From contig CAJNAR010000155.1 in assembly GCA_905220665.1 (NCBI GenBank), forward strand, positions 434,001 through 498,000: a stretch of 64,000 bases of DNA, given 5' to 3'. The stretch is from Albugo candida (taxonomy: Eukaryota; Oomycota; Peronosporomycetes; Albuginales; Albuginaceae). Below, piece by piece: positions 38,572 through 48,120 of the stretch; within the stretch, counting starts at the first letter, position 1; each line of letters opens with the position of its first letter. The notes below the pieces were generated by a model. That model saw only the letters and a list, made by a program, of their open reading frames with translations. It ran no database searches and was not told the origin of the DNA. The position numbers and the translations under genes were made by a program.

Positions 38572-39654
38572 ATGCGGAGTAGTTCTTCTCCAGGTATGGA
38601 TGGACTACCAGCTGCGTTTTATCAGCTCGATCCGGAAACTTTTGGCGAGTGCCTGAAGACCGTGTTGGAATATCAGCTGGAAAGAGGAATTCTACTTCGA
38701 TCACAACGTCACTCAGCAATCACACTTTTATACAAAAAAGGATCACGAGGTGATCCTAGCAACTATCGACCGATCCCACTACTCTGCGTCGATGTGAAAG
38801 TACTTTCAAAAGTGTTGGCGTATCGATTGCAACGTTTTTTGCCGAAATTGATCCATCAAGATCAAAAGGCATTCGTGCGAGGAAGGTCGATGCATCATCA
38901 TATTCGACATCTCACCGACATACAAGACTTGGTCACTCATCGTGGGGAGGAAGCTTATGCGATTTTTCTCGACTTTGAGAAAGCTTATGATCGAGTCAAT
39001 TGGACGTACATGTTTCGCGTTTTGGAAAATGGGCGTTGGAAAAGTTTCATCGACTGGGTTCGTCTTTTGTACAATAACACAAAAGCGCAGTTGATGATTA
39101 ATGGAAATATCACACCATCTATTACACCACAACGTGGAGTGAAACAAGGTGATCCTCTCTCAGCATTACTTTTTCTGATGACGATCGAACCTTTGGGAAA
39201 TCTACTTCGTCAACATGAAGAACATGGCATTTGGATTAATGGCACGACTGTCGCAACTGGATTATTTTTTGCGGACGATTCGACATTGCTTTCAGAGACA
39301 CCAAATGGTTTTTTGACGCAACTCGAACTCGTCCAAGGCTATTGCGATGGATCGAGTGCGAAACGCAACTTGAGTAAATCATCTTTGCTCTCGTTGAATC
39401 GGACCATGCCGTGTCCACGTATTCTCAATTTGACCATAATGGGTCCGGAGGATTCGGTCAAGTATTTGGGTATTCCGTTCGGCCAGAAACCAGCTCATTT
39501 GATGGTTATTTCAACTCTCGACCAGCGTTTTTACGATGGGTTTGCTGTATGGTTTCGACGAGCAAGAACTGTTCGTGGTCGACAACTGGTTGCGCAAACG
39601 ATGATTTTATCACGTCTGTGCATTACACGATGCACGTGGACATACCAGCAGTGA
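38572..39654 (+). pseudogene. LINE ORF2, reverse transcriptase domain
   Basis: A 360-codon open frame holds a complete set of LINE RT motifs. 'SSSPGMDGLPAAFYQ' is at residues 3-18 and 'NYRPIPLL' near 64-71. 'IFLDFEKAYDRVNW' is at 131-144 with catalytic Asp134. 'GVKQGDPLSALLF' is at 189-201, 'FFADD' at 232-236 with both Asp intact, and 'YLGIPFG' at 298-304. This domain is better preserved than the rest. The reading frame enters from a different upstream frame, so the Met used here is not the true start. Just after, near 39650-39675, a frame change and a TAG break it. Confidence 0.95.
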
Positions 39655-39660
39655 CTATTC

Positions 39661-41277
39661 GACAGTGGCAATAGATGTTAAATAGATTTGTGCTTGGTCG
39701 GAAACACAAAAAAAATCAACACATGTTCACCTACTCAGCAAAGAATTTTTATATCTTCGCCGACAAGATGCTGGACTACAAGTTCATTTTTTGGTGGGAC
39801 GACTAAAGCTACAACGTATTCAATTCCTTCAGCAGTTCGCATCCGATGCGTCAACAATTATTCCTGCGAATTGGACAACTGCGTCGCCGGAATTATTACA
39901 ACTTATCCAACCTTCCTTTGGACCACACAAGCCGATGGATATATTCACCATCGCACCAAATCGACATGGTAAAATGGTTCAATGGGAGAGCATATCGTCA
40001 TGGTGGAAACACGCATTTAAAATGTGGCATCAGATGGATTGGAGCATTTCAGTATCGGATTTGAATGTTTCACAACGCCGTCAGTATTACATGGAACAAC
40101 CGCTGTGGTTTCACTGCGACCAAAAGTTACATTACGAAGCTGCTACTCGCCATCCGAGTACGCAGAACGTTTGGTACAATCTTGGTAGGGCGGATGAACC
40201 ACATCGCACATTTCGAAAAACGTTTGCTGCGCTTTTCGAGATTCAAAGTCTGCAAGACTTTTCGAGAAAACGACACATGGCCAACGAAGGAAGATTTCGT
40301 CGCCAACTATTACAACGACGAAGAGCTAAACGCCTCGGATATGGCTGAAGAAAAAATGCTGAGTCGATTTTACAATGAAGTCACTCAGATTCTCCAGCGA
40401 TATCCACTTGACGATTAGTCTTATCACTTGGATTACACCAACCACAAGTGGTAGATCATTTTATGTGGGAGTAAAAAGCAAGGAAAGGAAACATTATTTT
40501 CCATCTATTCCACGCTCAAAACTCTCACGAATCGTCTGGAAAACTCCCGAACCAACCAAGAGTCATCCGATGTCGACACATTGGTCAACACGGGAGAGAT
40601 CGGACGCACTGGATTCAGAAGTTCAAAGTTTTCTGGCTACATCACGGCATCTTCGAAAACGTGTATCACCAATTTTCGAAGATTTACAGTTTCGTCTAGC
40701 CTGTCGAATGTTGCCAGTTCGATCTCGTTTCTGGTTCTTGAAGAATATTCAGCCCGACATTATATTGTGCACGCAGCCTTCGTGTGGGGCAGTGGAATCC
40801 GATCAACATCTCTTTCTAGAGTGCGATCACACGGCACAGTTATGGAGGGAGTTACTCCCTAGTTGGGATCAGTTTTTCTCTTCCCGACCACGTTGGACGC
40901 ATATTGCATGTGCAATCGTACCAGCACTACGGTCGGATTGGCAAGAATATTTAGATATTATATCAGATTTATGGCTTGCATTGCAAGCGGTGACACTGCA
41001 CTTCGTCTGCACAGATCGGAATCGTCGTCTGTTCGATCATCGATCAGCAACTCCGACAGTTCCAGCACTTTCCGTGATCTACACCACGTTTAGTGATCAC
41101 GTTCGGTACTTTCGAAGACAGTGTCACGACCACGAGGAACGCATTCGGCTTGCAAAGGTGCTGGATCAACTCGCAACGCAAGGATCATTTGGTGGATTTT
41201 TCAGAAGTCGAAGATCATTGCTGCGGGTCCGGCACAGGCGAGTGGAACGGCAAGTGCAACTCGGATCCTTGTCCTAG
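39661..41277 (+). pseudogene. LINE ORF2, C-terminal region with zinc-binding motif
   Basis: Two or three overlapping frames at 39661-40418 encode a broken middle segment. A clean 300-codon frame runs to the TAG at 41275-41277. Within it 'ACRMLPVRSRFWFLK' is followed by 'CTQPSCG', 'DQHLFLECDH' and 'QLW'. This is the Cys/His layout of the zinc-binding region that follows RT in many plant and protist LINEs (zf-RVT type). The end is basic ('RSRRSLLRVRHRRVERQV'). Homologous sequence occurs in LINE copy C at 58300-59500. Confidence 0.85.
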
Positions 41278-41324
41278 TTGGCGGGTTATGCTCACCGTAG
41301 TGTGGCGCACACCATTGCGCACAA

Positions 41325-41436
41325 CACGGTACTTTGGACCATTTTTCAACCCACGGTACGTTGGACCGTTTTACAACTTACGGTACTTTTGGACCCTTTT
41401 ACAACACACGGTAGTTTTGGACCATATTTTCACAAC
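41325..41436 (+). repeat. Fourfold 27-28 bp minisatellite in the LINE 3' UTR
   Basis: Units of the type 'cacggtacttttggacc' plus about ten T- and A-rich bases begin at 41325, 41352, 41379 and 41407. LINE copy A (near 34256) and copy C (near 59557) have a single unit, so the expansion is specific to this copy or its sub-lineage. Confidence 0.9.
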
Positions 41437-41659
41437 TTTTTACAGCTTTCAACATTTATCCGTTACACGATGGATACACTCTCATACTGTAGCGGTGGAC
41501 ACTACCGCACTGCAGCACTAGCAACGGGGGACATATTATCATCTCTCACAGGTATTTTGCAAAACGTTTATATATGTATATATGTTATTTAAGATAGCCT
41601 AGGCAACTAGAGAAGTCAGTTAGTCTAATTCTAGTAATACAGACACCTTCAACTGATTG

Positions 41660-41760
41660 ATGGAGATCGAACGTTACGTGACGTGCGAGCGAACGAGATG
41701 TGGAATGGGCAACCAATTTGGCCATAATCGCAGGACTTGTGCAATAAGGGACGCGTAATT
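41660..41760 (+). pseudogene. Fragment of a second MULE transposase (zinc-knuckle end)
   Basis: Translation gives 'RCGMGNQFGHNRRTCA', a CCHC zinc knuckle in which the second Cys reads as Gly. The MULE next door ends in 'RCGNCRQIGHNQ'. This fragment lies between the LINE 3' end (41653) and the left MULE terminus (41893), outside that element, so it belongs to a different copy. The sequence around it to 41892 shows nothing else I recognise. Confidence 0.65.
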
Positions 41761-41892
41761 GTATGCTTTATTATCCTTACTACATAGCGCATTATTGATC
41801 AGAGGTTTTAATCCAAGACTGGGTTTTCCTCGGATTAATCCTACTCATGTGTACATCAGTACGTATAGTATACATTCTTGGTATATTTTTTA

Positions 41893-41999
41893 GGGATCCG
41901 CTAACGACCCATCAACTCCATATTTCCAGCCAATCACAGACCTCCAGTGGCTTTTCAGGGGAGTCGCGATACAATATTTTTTTAGAATACAAAATAACT
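41893..41999 (+). repeat. MULE left terminal inverted repeat
   Basis: Matches the reverse complement of 44247-44354 along its full length with a handful of differences. Shared stretches include 'atttccagccaatcacagac' and 'ggggagtcgcgataca'. Confidence 0.95.
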
Positions 42000-42097
42000 C
42001 ACCTTTGCCAAGTTCACAGTTGCCATCTTCTTGCCACCTTCCTTCCAACTTCCGATCTCCACTCATATCAGTCTTTGTCAGCCTTATCATATCAACG

Positions 42098-44089
42098 ATG
42101 AACCCCCTTGACCTTGAATCTCTTCCTGACCATGCATTTGGTAACTTGAAAGAAGCCCGTAATGCGGTTGACAAGTTGTTCCAAGATGAAGGGTACATAA
42201 TGACCATCTTGCGCACCAGACACGTTGGGAACAAACCCTCTGGAGAGTTCAAAGGACTTCACGTAGCATGCTCTTGCAGTGGAAGACTACGGACCAGTTC
42301 TTTACAACAACAGCGTCAACGCATACGAGGAAGTCGCGCTACCGCTTGCAAGTTTAGCTTGATGATTCGTCGGCGTGCAGAACTTGGATGGCTGGTAGAG
42401 CTTGGCATGCATGACCACAACCATAAAGCTTCTATGGACCCTAAGGTTCATCCACAAGGTCGCGCACTCACAAATGAACAGCGCGCTGTGGTTCTTGGTA
42501 TTATCCTTGATGTTCTCCCACCTGTCCGCATTGTGGCAAGCATGAGAAGGCAAAATCTCTCGGTCACACCCCGTGACATTTACAACATCAAGCAAGCCGA
42601 GCGACGGCGTGTTTTGGGTGGACGCTCATCATTTGCTGCCCTACTTGACAGCCTGGAAGGGAATGCCTCCACTCCATACTTCACCCAGTTTGATGATGAG
42701 CGCAAGCTTACTCACCTACTTACTGTTTCTGCATCTTCAAAATAAATCTGTAGCAAATACAGCGCCAACAAGATCTGGATTATTGACTCAACGCACACGA
42801 CCAATCGCTTTGGTCTACCGCTTGCACATGCTGTTGGAGTTACCGCTACTGACCAAAGCTTCACATTTGCATACTGCGTCATGTCAGCTGAAGGCGAGGA
42901 CAACTACCTTTGGGCCGTGCGCCTCATCCGTGACGTTTCCAACAGATTCTCTCTGCCAACATATACTACGTTTGTCACTGATCGCGAGCTGGCGCTGATG
43001 AATGCACTGGATAGAGTCTTCCCAGATGCAAATTTTTTGCTGTGTCGCTGGCACATCAGCAAGAATATTCTGAGCAAGCAGCGGAAAACCTTTGCATCAG
43101 TGGAAGCTTTTCAGAAGCTTAACCAAGCATTGAATCTACTTGTCTCGTCAAAAACTGCAGAGAACTACGAGACCCAGCTGGCATCAATGCGCACCGAATT
43201 CCCCCATCATGTCATGACATATCTTGAAGAGAAATGGCTCATCTACAAGGACCGATTTGTGGATTACCTCTTGCGTGGCAAGCTGCATTTTGGGAATACC
43301 ACAACTTCACGAGTAGAGAGTGCACATGCAACATTGAAAAATTGGATTCGGGCATCCAATGGCGATCTTCTGACAGTTGAGACAGCATGCAAGCTTGCCT
43401 GGGAGGGTCAGCTAGCATCAATTCGTCAGCAAACAGCATTGGATCGGGCTACCGCTGATTTACAATTTGGGGCAACTTTTGCTGCTGTCATGGGCAAGAT
43501 TTCTGTGACCGCATTGAAGCTGGCTTTCAAACAATACCAATAGCGACAAGTAGCAGGCGAATGCTCAGGTAGTTTTCAATCAACCCATGGCATTCCCTGC
43601 AAGCATCTCCTCCGCATTTCATCTCCGCTGGATTGCGAGGATTTCTACCAGCATTGGTGGTTGGTACAGCCAGCTTGTGCGGTTACACTACTGGAAGCAA
43701 ACAACAATGAATCCATTGGCGCAGGTCTGTAGAGAATTCGTAATGAACTCAATTAAGCATCACAATTCCACCACCGGGTGATTCGGGACCATCTTGAAAC
43801 ACTACCTGATGCCACAGTACTCAACCCTGTTGTAATCCGAGCTCGTGGCCGACCTTCTGGTTCGCTAAACAGAAGGATCGCTACATCATCCACGCAGAGG
43901 GACCCCTCACAGTTTGAGCATGTTGAAGCATCTTTACAGCGACAAAAAAGATGCGGAAACTGTCGCCAGATTGGCCACAATCAATGACGTTGCCAGAATC
44001 CAATAGTAGCACCTGCATCGGCAGCACTAACAGCAGCAGCACTACCAGCATCTGGCAATCTTGCAGCGCTTGGCGCTGCTGACGAGTAG
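42098..44089 (+). pseudogene. MULE transposase, one frame with five in-frame stops
   Basis: The frame from the ATG at 42098 to TAG at 44087-44089 has 663 codons. It is interrupted by stops at 42743, 43541, 43730, 43754 and 43985, and I find no frameshift. A FAR1-like Cys/His domain comes first ('ACSCSGR', then 'ACKFSLMIRRR' and 'GMHDHNH'). The MULE catalytic core follows: 'WIIDSTHTTNRF' with the first Asp, 'FVTDRELALM' with the second near 42980, 'LLCRWHISKNI', and 'SRVESAHATLK' with the Glu near 43316. A SWIM zinc finger ('GECSGS' to 'IPCKHLL') lies near 43556-43610. The end has 'GRPSGSLN', 'RDPSQFE' and a CCHC knuckle, whose last Cys lies just past the fifth stop. It would cut and join the element's ends. 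Confidence 0.92.
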
Positions 44090-44246
44090 AAGCACCCAGG
44101 CTGGCCCACAGATGCCTGGGATCACATCTGAGTCCATAGAATTATATCTCTTTCAAAAATTCACTATATATCTTTTTAGAACAGGCTTAAATTTCATCAA
44201 TTCATGTTGCTTTGCAACGTGAACAATAACACCAATGTTAAAAGAT

Positions 44247-44354
44247 GAATTATTCTGTATTCTAAAAAAATAATGTATCGCGACTCCCCTGGAAAGCCAC
44301 TGGAGGTCTGTGATTGGCTGGAAATATGGGGGTGATGGGTCGTTAGCGGCTCCC
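44247..44354 (-). repeat. MULE right terminal inverted repeat
   Basis: Reverse complement of the left repeat at 41893-41999. It ends 'cgttagcggctccc' at 44354 and is followed by the A/T-rich flank. Confidence 0.95.
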
Positions 44355-44463
44355 TTTTTTTATATTCCCGACTTTTCAACTCCATCGATGTACCATTTCA
44401 GGCTTAATGATGCCAATCATAACAAGAGGATAAAAAGATCGAACCGGGCACAGAAGGAACAAA

Positions 44464-44907
44464 ATCAGCGTTAATTATCGGAAGTACGTGCCAAATGATA
44501 AACGACACGAAAAACCTATCACACTGTACGGAGATGATCTAACCGAATTCAAGACTAGTTTTATGGATTCGATTTTTGAATTTCCACTGTTGGTAAACAG
44601 AATTGTAAAATCCATTTTATCGGAATCCTTAGCTGGTGGGCGGAGTCTTTTCATGGAGAATCTGGTAGCGTCGTGCGTCCGGGTGTCGCGCATGGATGTG
44701 AAGTACGTGTGGCCTTGTGAGGAGATCGGTGTGGAGAAACCATTGGTCGATTCTCAATCGCTCGCGACCTAGGAGGCGTCATTCCAAAGGCGCCCTCTGG
44801 ATTATGGCATTGTCACCTACAATCAAAGACAAATCATCTCGCTGGTTCTACGAAACTGTGCCAATTATCGTACTGGTCTTACAATCGAACTGGACGCATC
44901 TTGAAAT
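44464..44907 (+). pseudogene. Unrecognised decayed reading frame
   Basis: One frame stays open for about 147 codons apart from a TAG at 44770-44772. It reads 'RKYVPNDKRHEKPITLYGDD' at the start and 'RPLDYGIVTYNQRQ' in the second half. It ends at TGA near 44905. The steady frame across a single stop suggests a decayed gene rather than chance, but I recognise no domain. It lies directly right of the MULE. Confidence 0.35.
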
Positions 44908-46740
44908 GTGAAATCCCACACGTGTCACATTATGCTCAACAGCTGAGACCTCATGCATTAAATTGATGGTGTACGTGCTAGACTAGTATTGAGGTCAGGC
45001 TTTACGAATGATGTCAATCAGATTGTGGGTGGAGATTCTTACGATAGAGCCATCACCAAGCTTCGTGGTGGGTCCTGACGCAACCCCACGTTGATGCATG
45101 ATCAGATCAGGTGCTTTTGAATGTCAGGAGACAGCGTCGAAAACAGATAAAGGTGGGTCGAAGTCTGGGTAAACTTGTTCGGAAACCGGATGAATATGTA
45201 CTACCAAAATTGGCTCGATATTTGGGATCAGGATTCTCTGGAATTCATTCGAGTGGAATACGCCGTGGTACGTGCATTGATTGGGCTGAAAGCATTGCCT
45301 GTGTGTCGACAAACTTGGTAGAGCAATCACCGGTGGTCCCTTCTATTACTTTATACAAGTACGAGTTTCTGCTGCACGGGCAGTTTTTCGGACTACGCAA
45401 CAGTATCGGATATCGTGCTATCAATGGACCATTGTGCTTGTCCGAATGATCAAACAAAGTGCAACAAATGGCAAGGACCATGCTCTGTTTGGGGCTACAA
45501 CTTATGTTTCGTGTAGGATCCAAAGAATTGATTCCGTCTTTGATTATACGCTTGCTGGTAACATATTAAGTAAAAGCGCGATTCAAGATATCGCGTCCCA
45601 AGCAAAAGCAACTGGGTCTCGAACGTACGATTTACAGTTCCTTTCGATCATTCGTTCTGGAGCGCAATGAAGGCTCAAAGCCCGACGATGACATAAAGCG
45701 AACATTTTGTGTGTTACTTCTCAGTGTTGGTGCATATGGAGTACTGTGGCGTAGACGATCTTGGGTCACATCCATCACGGCAGTAATTTTATTCTATCAT
45801 CAAGATGAAGCGATTTGAGACTATGTTTAAGTAGGATATGCTCGACAAGACCGAATGCACAAATGACGAGGCCCAATTGCAGTAGCGGTGACTTAAGTTG
45901 TGCCAAGTTTTTTCAGTGTATCTACTTTCACTTACATAACGAATCAGGACATTGCTGGAATGTTGTAAGTGATGAAATTCAATTGTGTCAAGAAGACATC
46001 TGCAAAGCGCACAAGGCGAAGGATTCATTTCACCGACTCTTCTGTAAGATGTTGTTCTCTGCTAGAGGAGAAAGGATACTAAGTCTTCTTCTACACGGAA
46101 TCGTATATGCAGGATATGAATGTAAGCACATCCAATTGGCTCGTACCATTTTGTAGAAAAGCAGGTCAAGAACATTGTAGTTCACGTCGGCGGCGACACA
46201 CTGTATAAGCTCCACTGCAGCTTCGCCAATTGAGTTACGTGGAATTACAAGATTGAGCATCCTACATTTGACAAATGTATGTTAGAGTGATATCATTAAA
46301 GCTTTGATAGGTGGGTCATCTATCCTAAGAGACAGAAGTACCGCCAATGAGAAGATTAGGCTCTGCGAGCGACGAATTGTTAGAATCACAACAGTGGAGT
46401 GTAGGGTTTGATATTATCGTGCTTTTGAACAGAGTAGTTGACATTAATAGACGTTATGGCTTGAGCGTGTTGATGCCACGTTCGTGCGCTGTAACACATT
46501 CAAACAGCTCTTTATTTAAAGCGTCAGAAGGACCTATCGACTATTTTTCAACGTTGAACTCAGAGCGGAATAAATCTTCTTTAATAAATATACGTGATTG
46601 AGCTCGTCTATGAATCAAGGGTATTCAGGTCGTTTTTGACAGAGCGAACAATTAAACAGAGTTGATGCGGTGACAACATAGCAAGCGTATTGGCGGAAAG
46701 TCTGTTCCGGACAAGAAGTGTGGCTACCTCTATTCGAAAT
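44908..46740. other. No recognised gene
   Basis: Short open frames occur on both strands (for example 45111-45449 and 45815-46156 on plus, 46030-46260 on minus). None has a domain, signal peptide or neighbour context I can use. Some consecutive plus-strand pieces around 45030-45700 might be one decayed gene. I see no transposon ends here. Confidence 0.4.
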
Positions 46741-47165
46741 AACACTTGATCCTAATTCACACTTACAATATATGCACAGCACAACCTAAACCGGTAAAGC
46801 CTACCGGAGGTTACCCCATGAACGTCAATAATTCTTTGAATGGAAAGCGTGTTAAACTAACTTAAGTCCTAGGTTTGCCTAATCGGTCGTCCTTCGCCTT
46901 CCACTATCCTTGGTGATTCATCCGATTAACAAAGAGGAAGAAAGCTGAAATGCTGTTGAGTTGCAGTGATTGTAATTACAACCTTTAGTGAAGAATAAAC
47001 AGACTTCCAAGTACTGTATTCAGACTAGTAACTGCCCTGTAATATGTAGCTACTTCACCAGCAGTCTACAATACTTTTGCTAATAATTAGGTATCTAACT
47101 ACAATACTAGCTAGCATACCAATAATTAGGTATATTCTATGCATTTAAAAGTTAGTACATGTGAT
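46741..47165. repeat. Possible LTR or repeat fragment
   Basis: Non-coding and AT-rich. It contains a hairpin 'ccggta-aagcc-taccgg' (near 46793-46809) and a spaced direct repeat 'aataattaggtat' (47082-47094 and 47121-47133), each preceded by 'ctacaatact'. It lies beside a gag-like fragment. The overall look is of a solo or broken LTR, but no second copy is in the window to test this. Confidence 0.25.
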
Positions 47166-47269
47166 TTGTGAGTTTTTTATCACTTCAGACGAAGTTGGCT
47201 ACACGCGTTTCATCGCGGCAATTACACAGCGTCAGGAAACTGATGTGAAAAGGTATGTATTTCATCCAA

Positions 47270-47470
47270 TCATGGTAATGGACTCAACAACCTATTCTGA
47301 TTGGTCAATATCATAACACATCGACCTGACGTTCTATTGGAAATGGTGGTCACTGAACACGTCGCTTTAGGACCCTCTAAATCATATTTTAAAAACTGGC
47401 TGAATCCATCGACGCACTTTACCCATTCAGCTGGATCGCCTTTGAAGCGATGCAAAGCGACAGATGACCA
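47270..47470 (-). pseudogene. Gag-like fragment of a retrotransposon
   Basis: The minus strand reads 'LHRFKGDPAEWVKCVDGFSQ', which resembles the F-x-GDP-x-xW start common to retrotransposon Gag proteins. It then continues about 40 codons without a clear match. Nothing else of the element is seen nearby. The assignment rests on this short motif only. Confidence 0.3.
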
Positions 47471-48077
47471 TCCGACATTTAACGTCAGGAACTAATCACT
47501 CTGGATGTGCAATGCTTCAACACACTTTCATGGATACAAACTTTCTTTTGTATAGCCTCAATAACACAGTGGCAGACTTACTGCCGGTTTGATGAAAACA
47601 ATTGTTTGGAAAAAGGATCAGTTCAACTGTGGATTATGTAGAACTTGAAACGGCAGTGAGTGTTCGACTCGACCCTAGCGTTGGCTTCGGCGTCATAAAT
47701 GAATTACCATTCACAATAAATCATAGAATGAAATGTGGGGTTAAAATATATCAACGTTGTAAACTCACTATGGTGCCTCACAGTAGTATCGTCATATGGT
47801 ACAATCACCATCTATACTCAGAGCAAACGGAGAAAAGCTCCAGGATTCAGCTTCCAATATGACTCTCGTTCGGAGACTAAGAACAAGCTCAAGCTTCAGC
47901 AAAGATGGGTAGCATTCTATCCAAACTGGTACCCACTTGACTAGCAGAGCTGTTTCTCGTTTATCAAAAGCTCAGGAAGTGGTCACTGTCTCGTGTATAT
48001 CTACAAACGTTTTGTAAACTGTTCACATGTATGAATTCTGTCCCATCGGCCGCCGATTGCCACTAGGATTGCTTGTC

Positions 48078-48120
48078 AATATAAATAACCCTTATAAACT
48101 GATAAACGAACGTAACGCAT
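48078..48120 (+). promoter_or_regulatory. Conserved AT-rich upstream element, copy 1
   Basis: 'caatataaataaccc' followed by 'cttataaactgataaacgaacg' lies about 245 bases before the ATG at 48326. A related block precedes the paralogue (53237-53275). It may be a TATA-like promoter; this is based on conservation between the two copies only. Confidence 0.3.

Larger units (their letters stand above)
34518..41653 (+). mobile_element. Near full-length LINE (EN-RT type), copy B
   Basis: About 7.1 kb. A short leader is followed by ORF1 (34611-36261) and ORF2 with APE-type endonuclease, reverse transcriptase and a C-terminal zinc-binding region (37102-41277). A 3' untranslated region ends in 'agacaccttcaac' at 41653, the same end as copies A and C. 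There is no poly(A) tail. The coding regions contain stops and single-base frameshifts, so this copy is inactive, but identity to copy A suggests it is fairly recent. The exact 5' end is uncertain by some tens of bases. I find no matching duplication on its 3' side. Confidence 0.9.
41893..44354 (+). mobile_element. MULE-type DNA transposon with complete terminal inverted repeats
   Basis: Both ends carry a matching inverted repeat of about 107 bp starting 'gggatccgctaacg' on the left and 'gggagccgctaacg' (reverse complement) on the right. Total length is 2462 bp. The flanks are 'atttttta' on the left and 'ttttttta' on the right, a plausible 8 bp target-site duplication with one mismatch in an A/T run. 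One transposase frame fills the inside. The transposase is disabled by stops but the ends look sound, so the element could in principle still be moved in trans. Confidence 0.93.

Noticed and set aside
41654..41700. Target-site duplication for the near full-length LINE
   Set aside because: The sequence after its 3' end ('tgattgatggagatcg') does not recur near its 5' end.
42743..43987. Reassigned stop codons (alternative genetic code) to explain stops in the MULE and LINE frames
   Set aside because: All three stop codons would have to be sense. The intact secreted gene ends in a normal stop, and neighbouring elements have ordinary frameshift decay.
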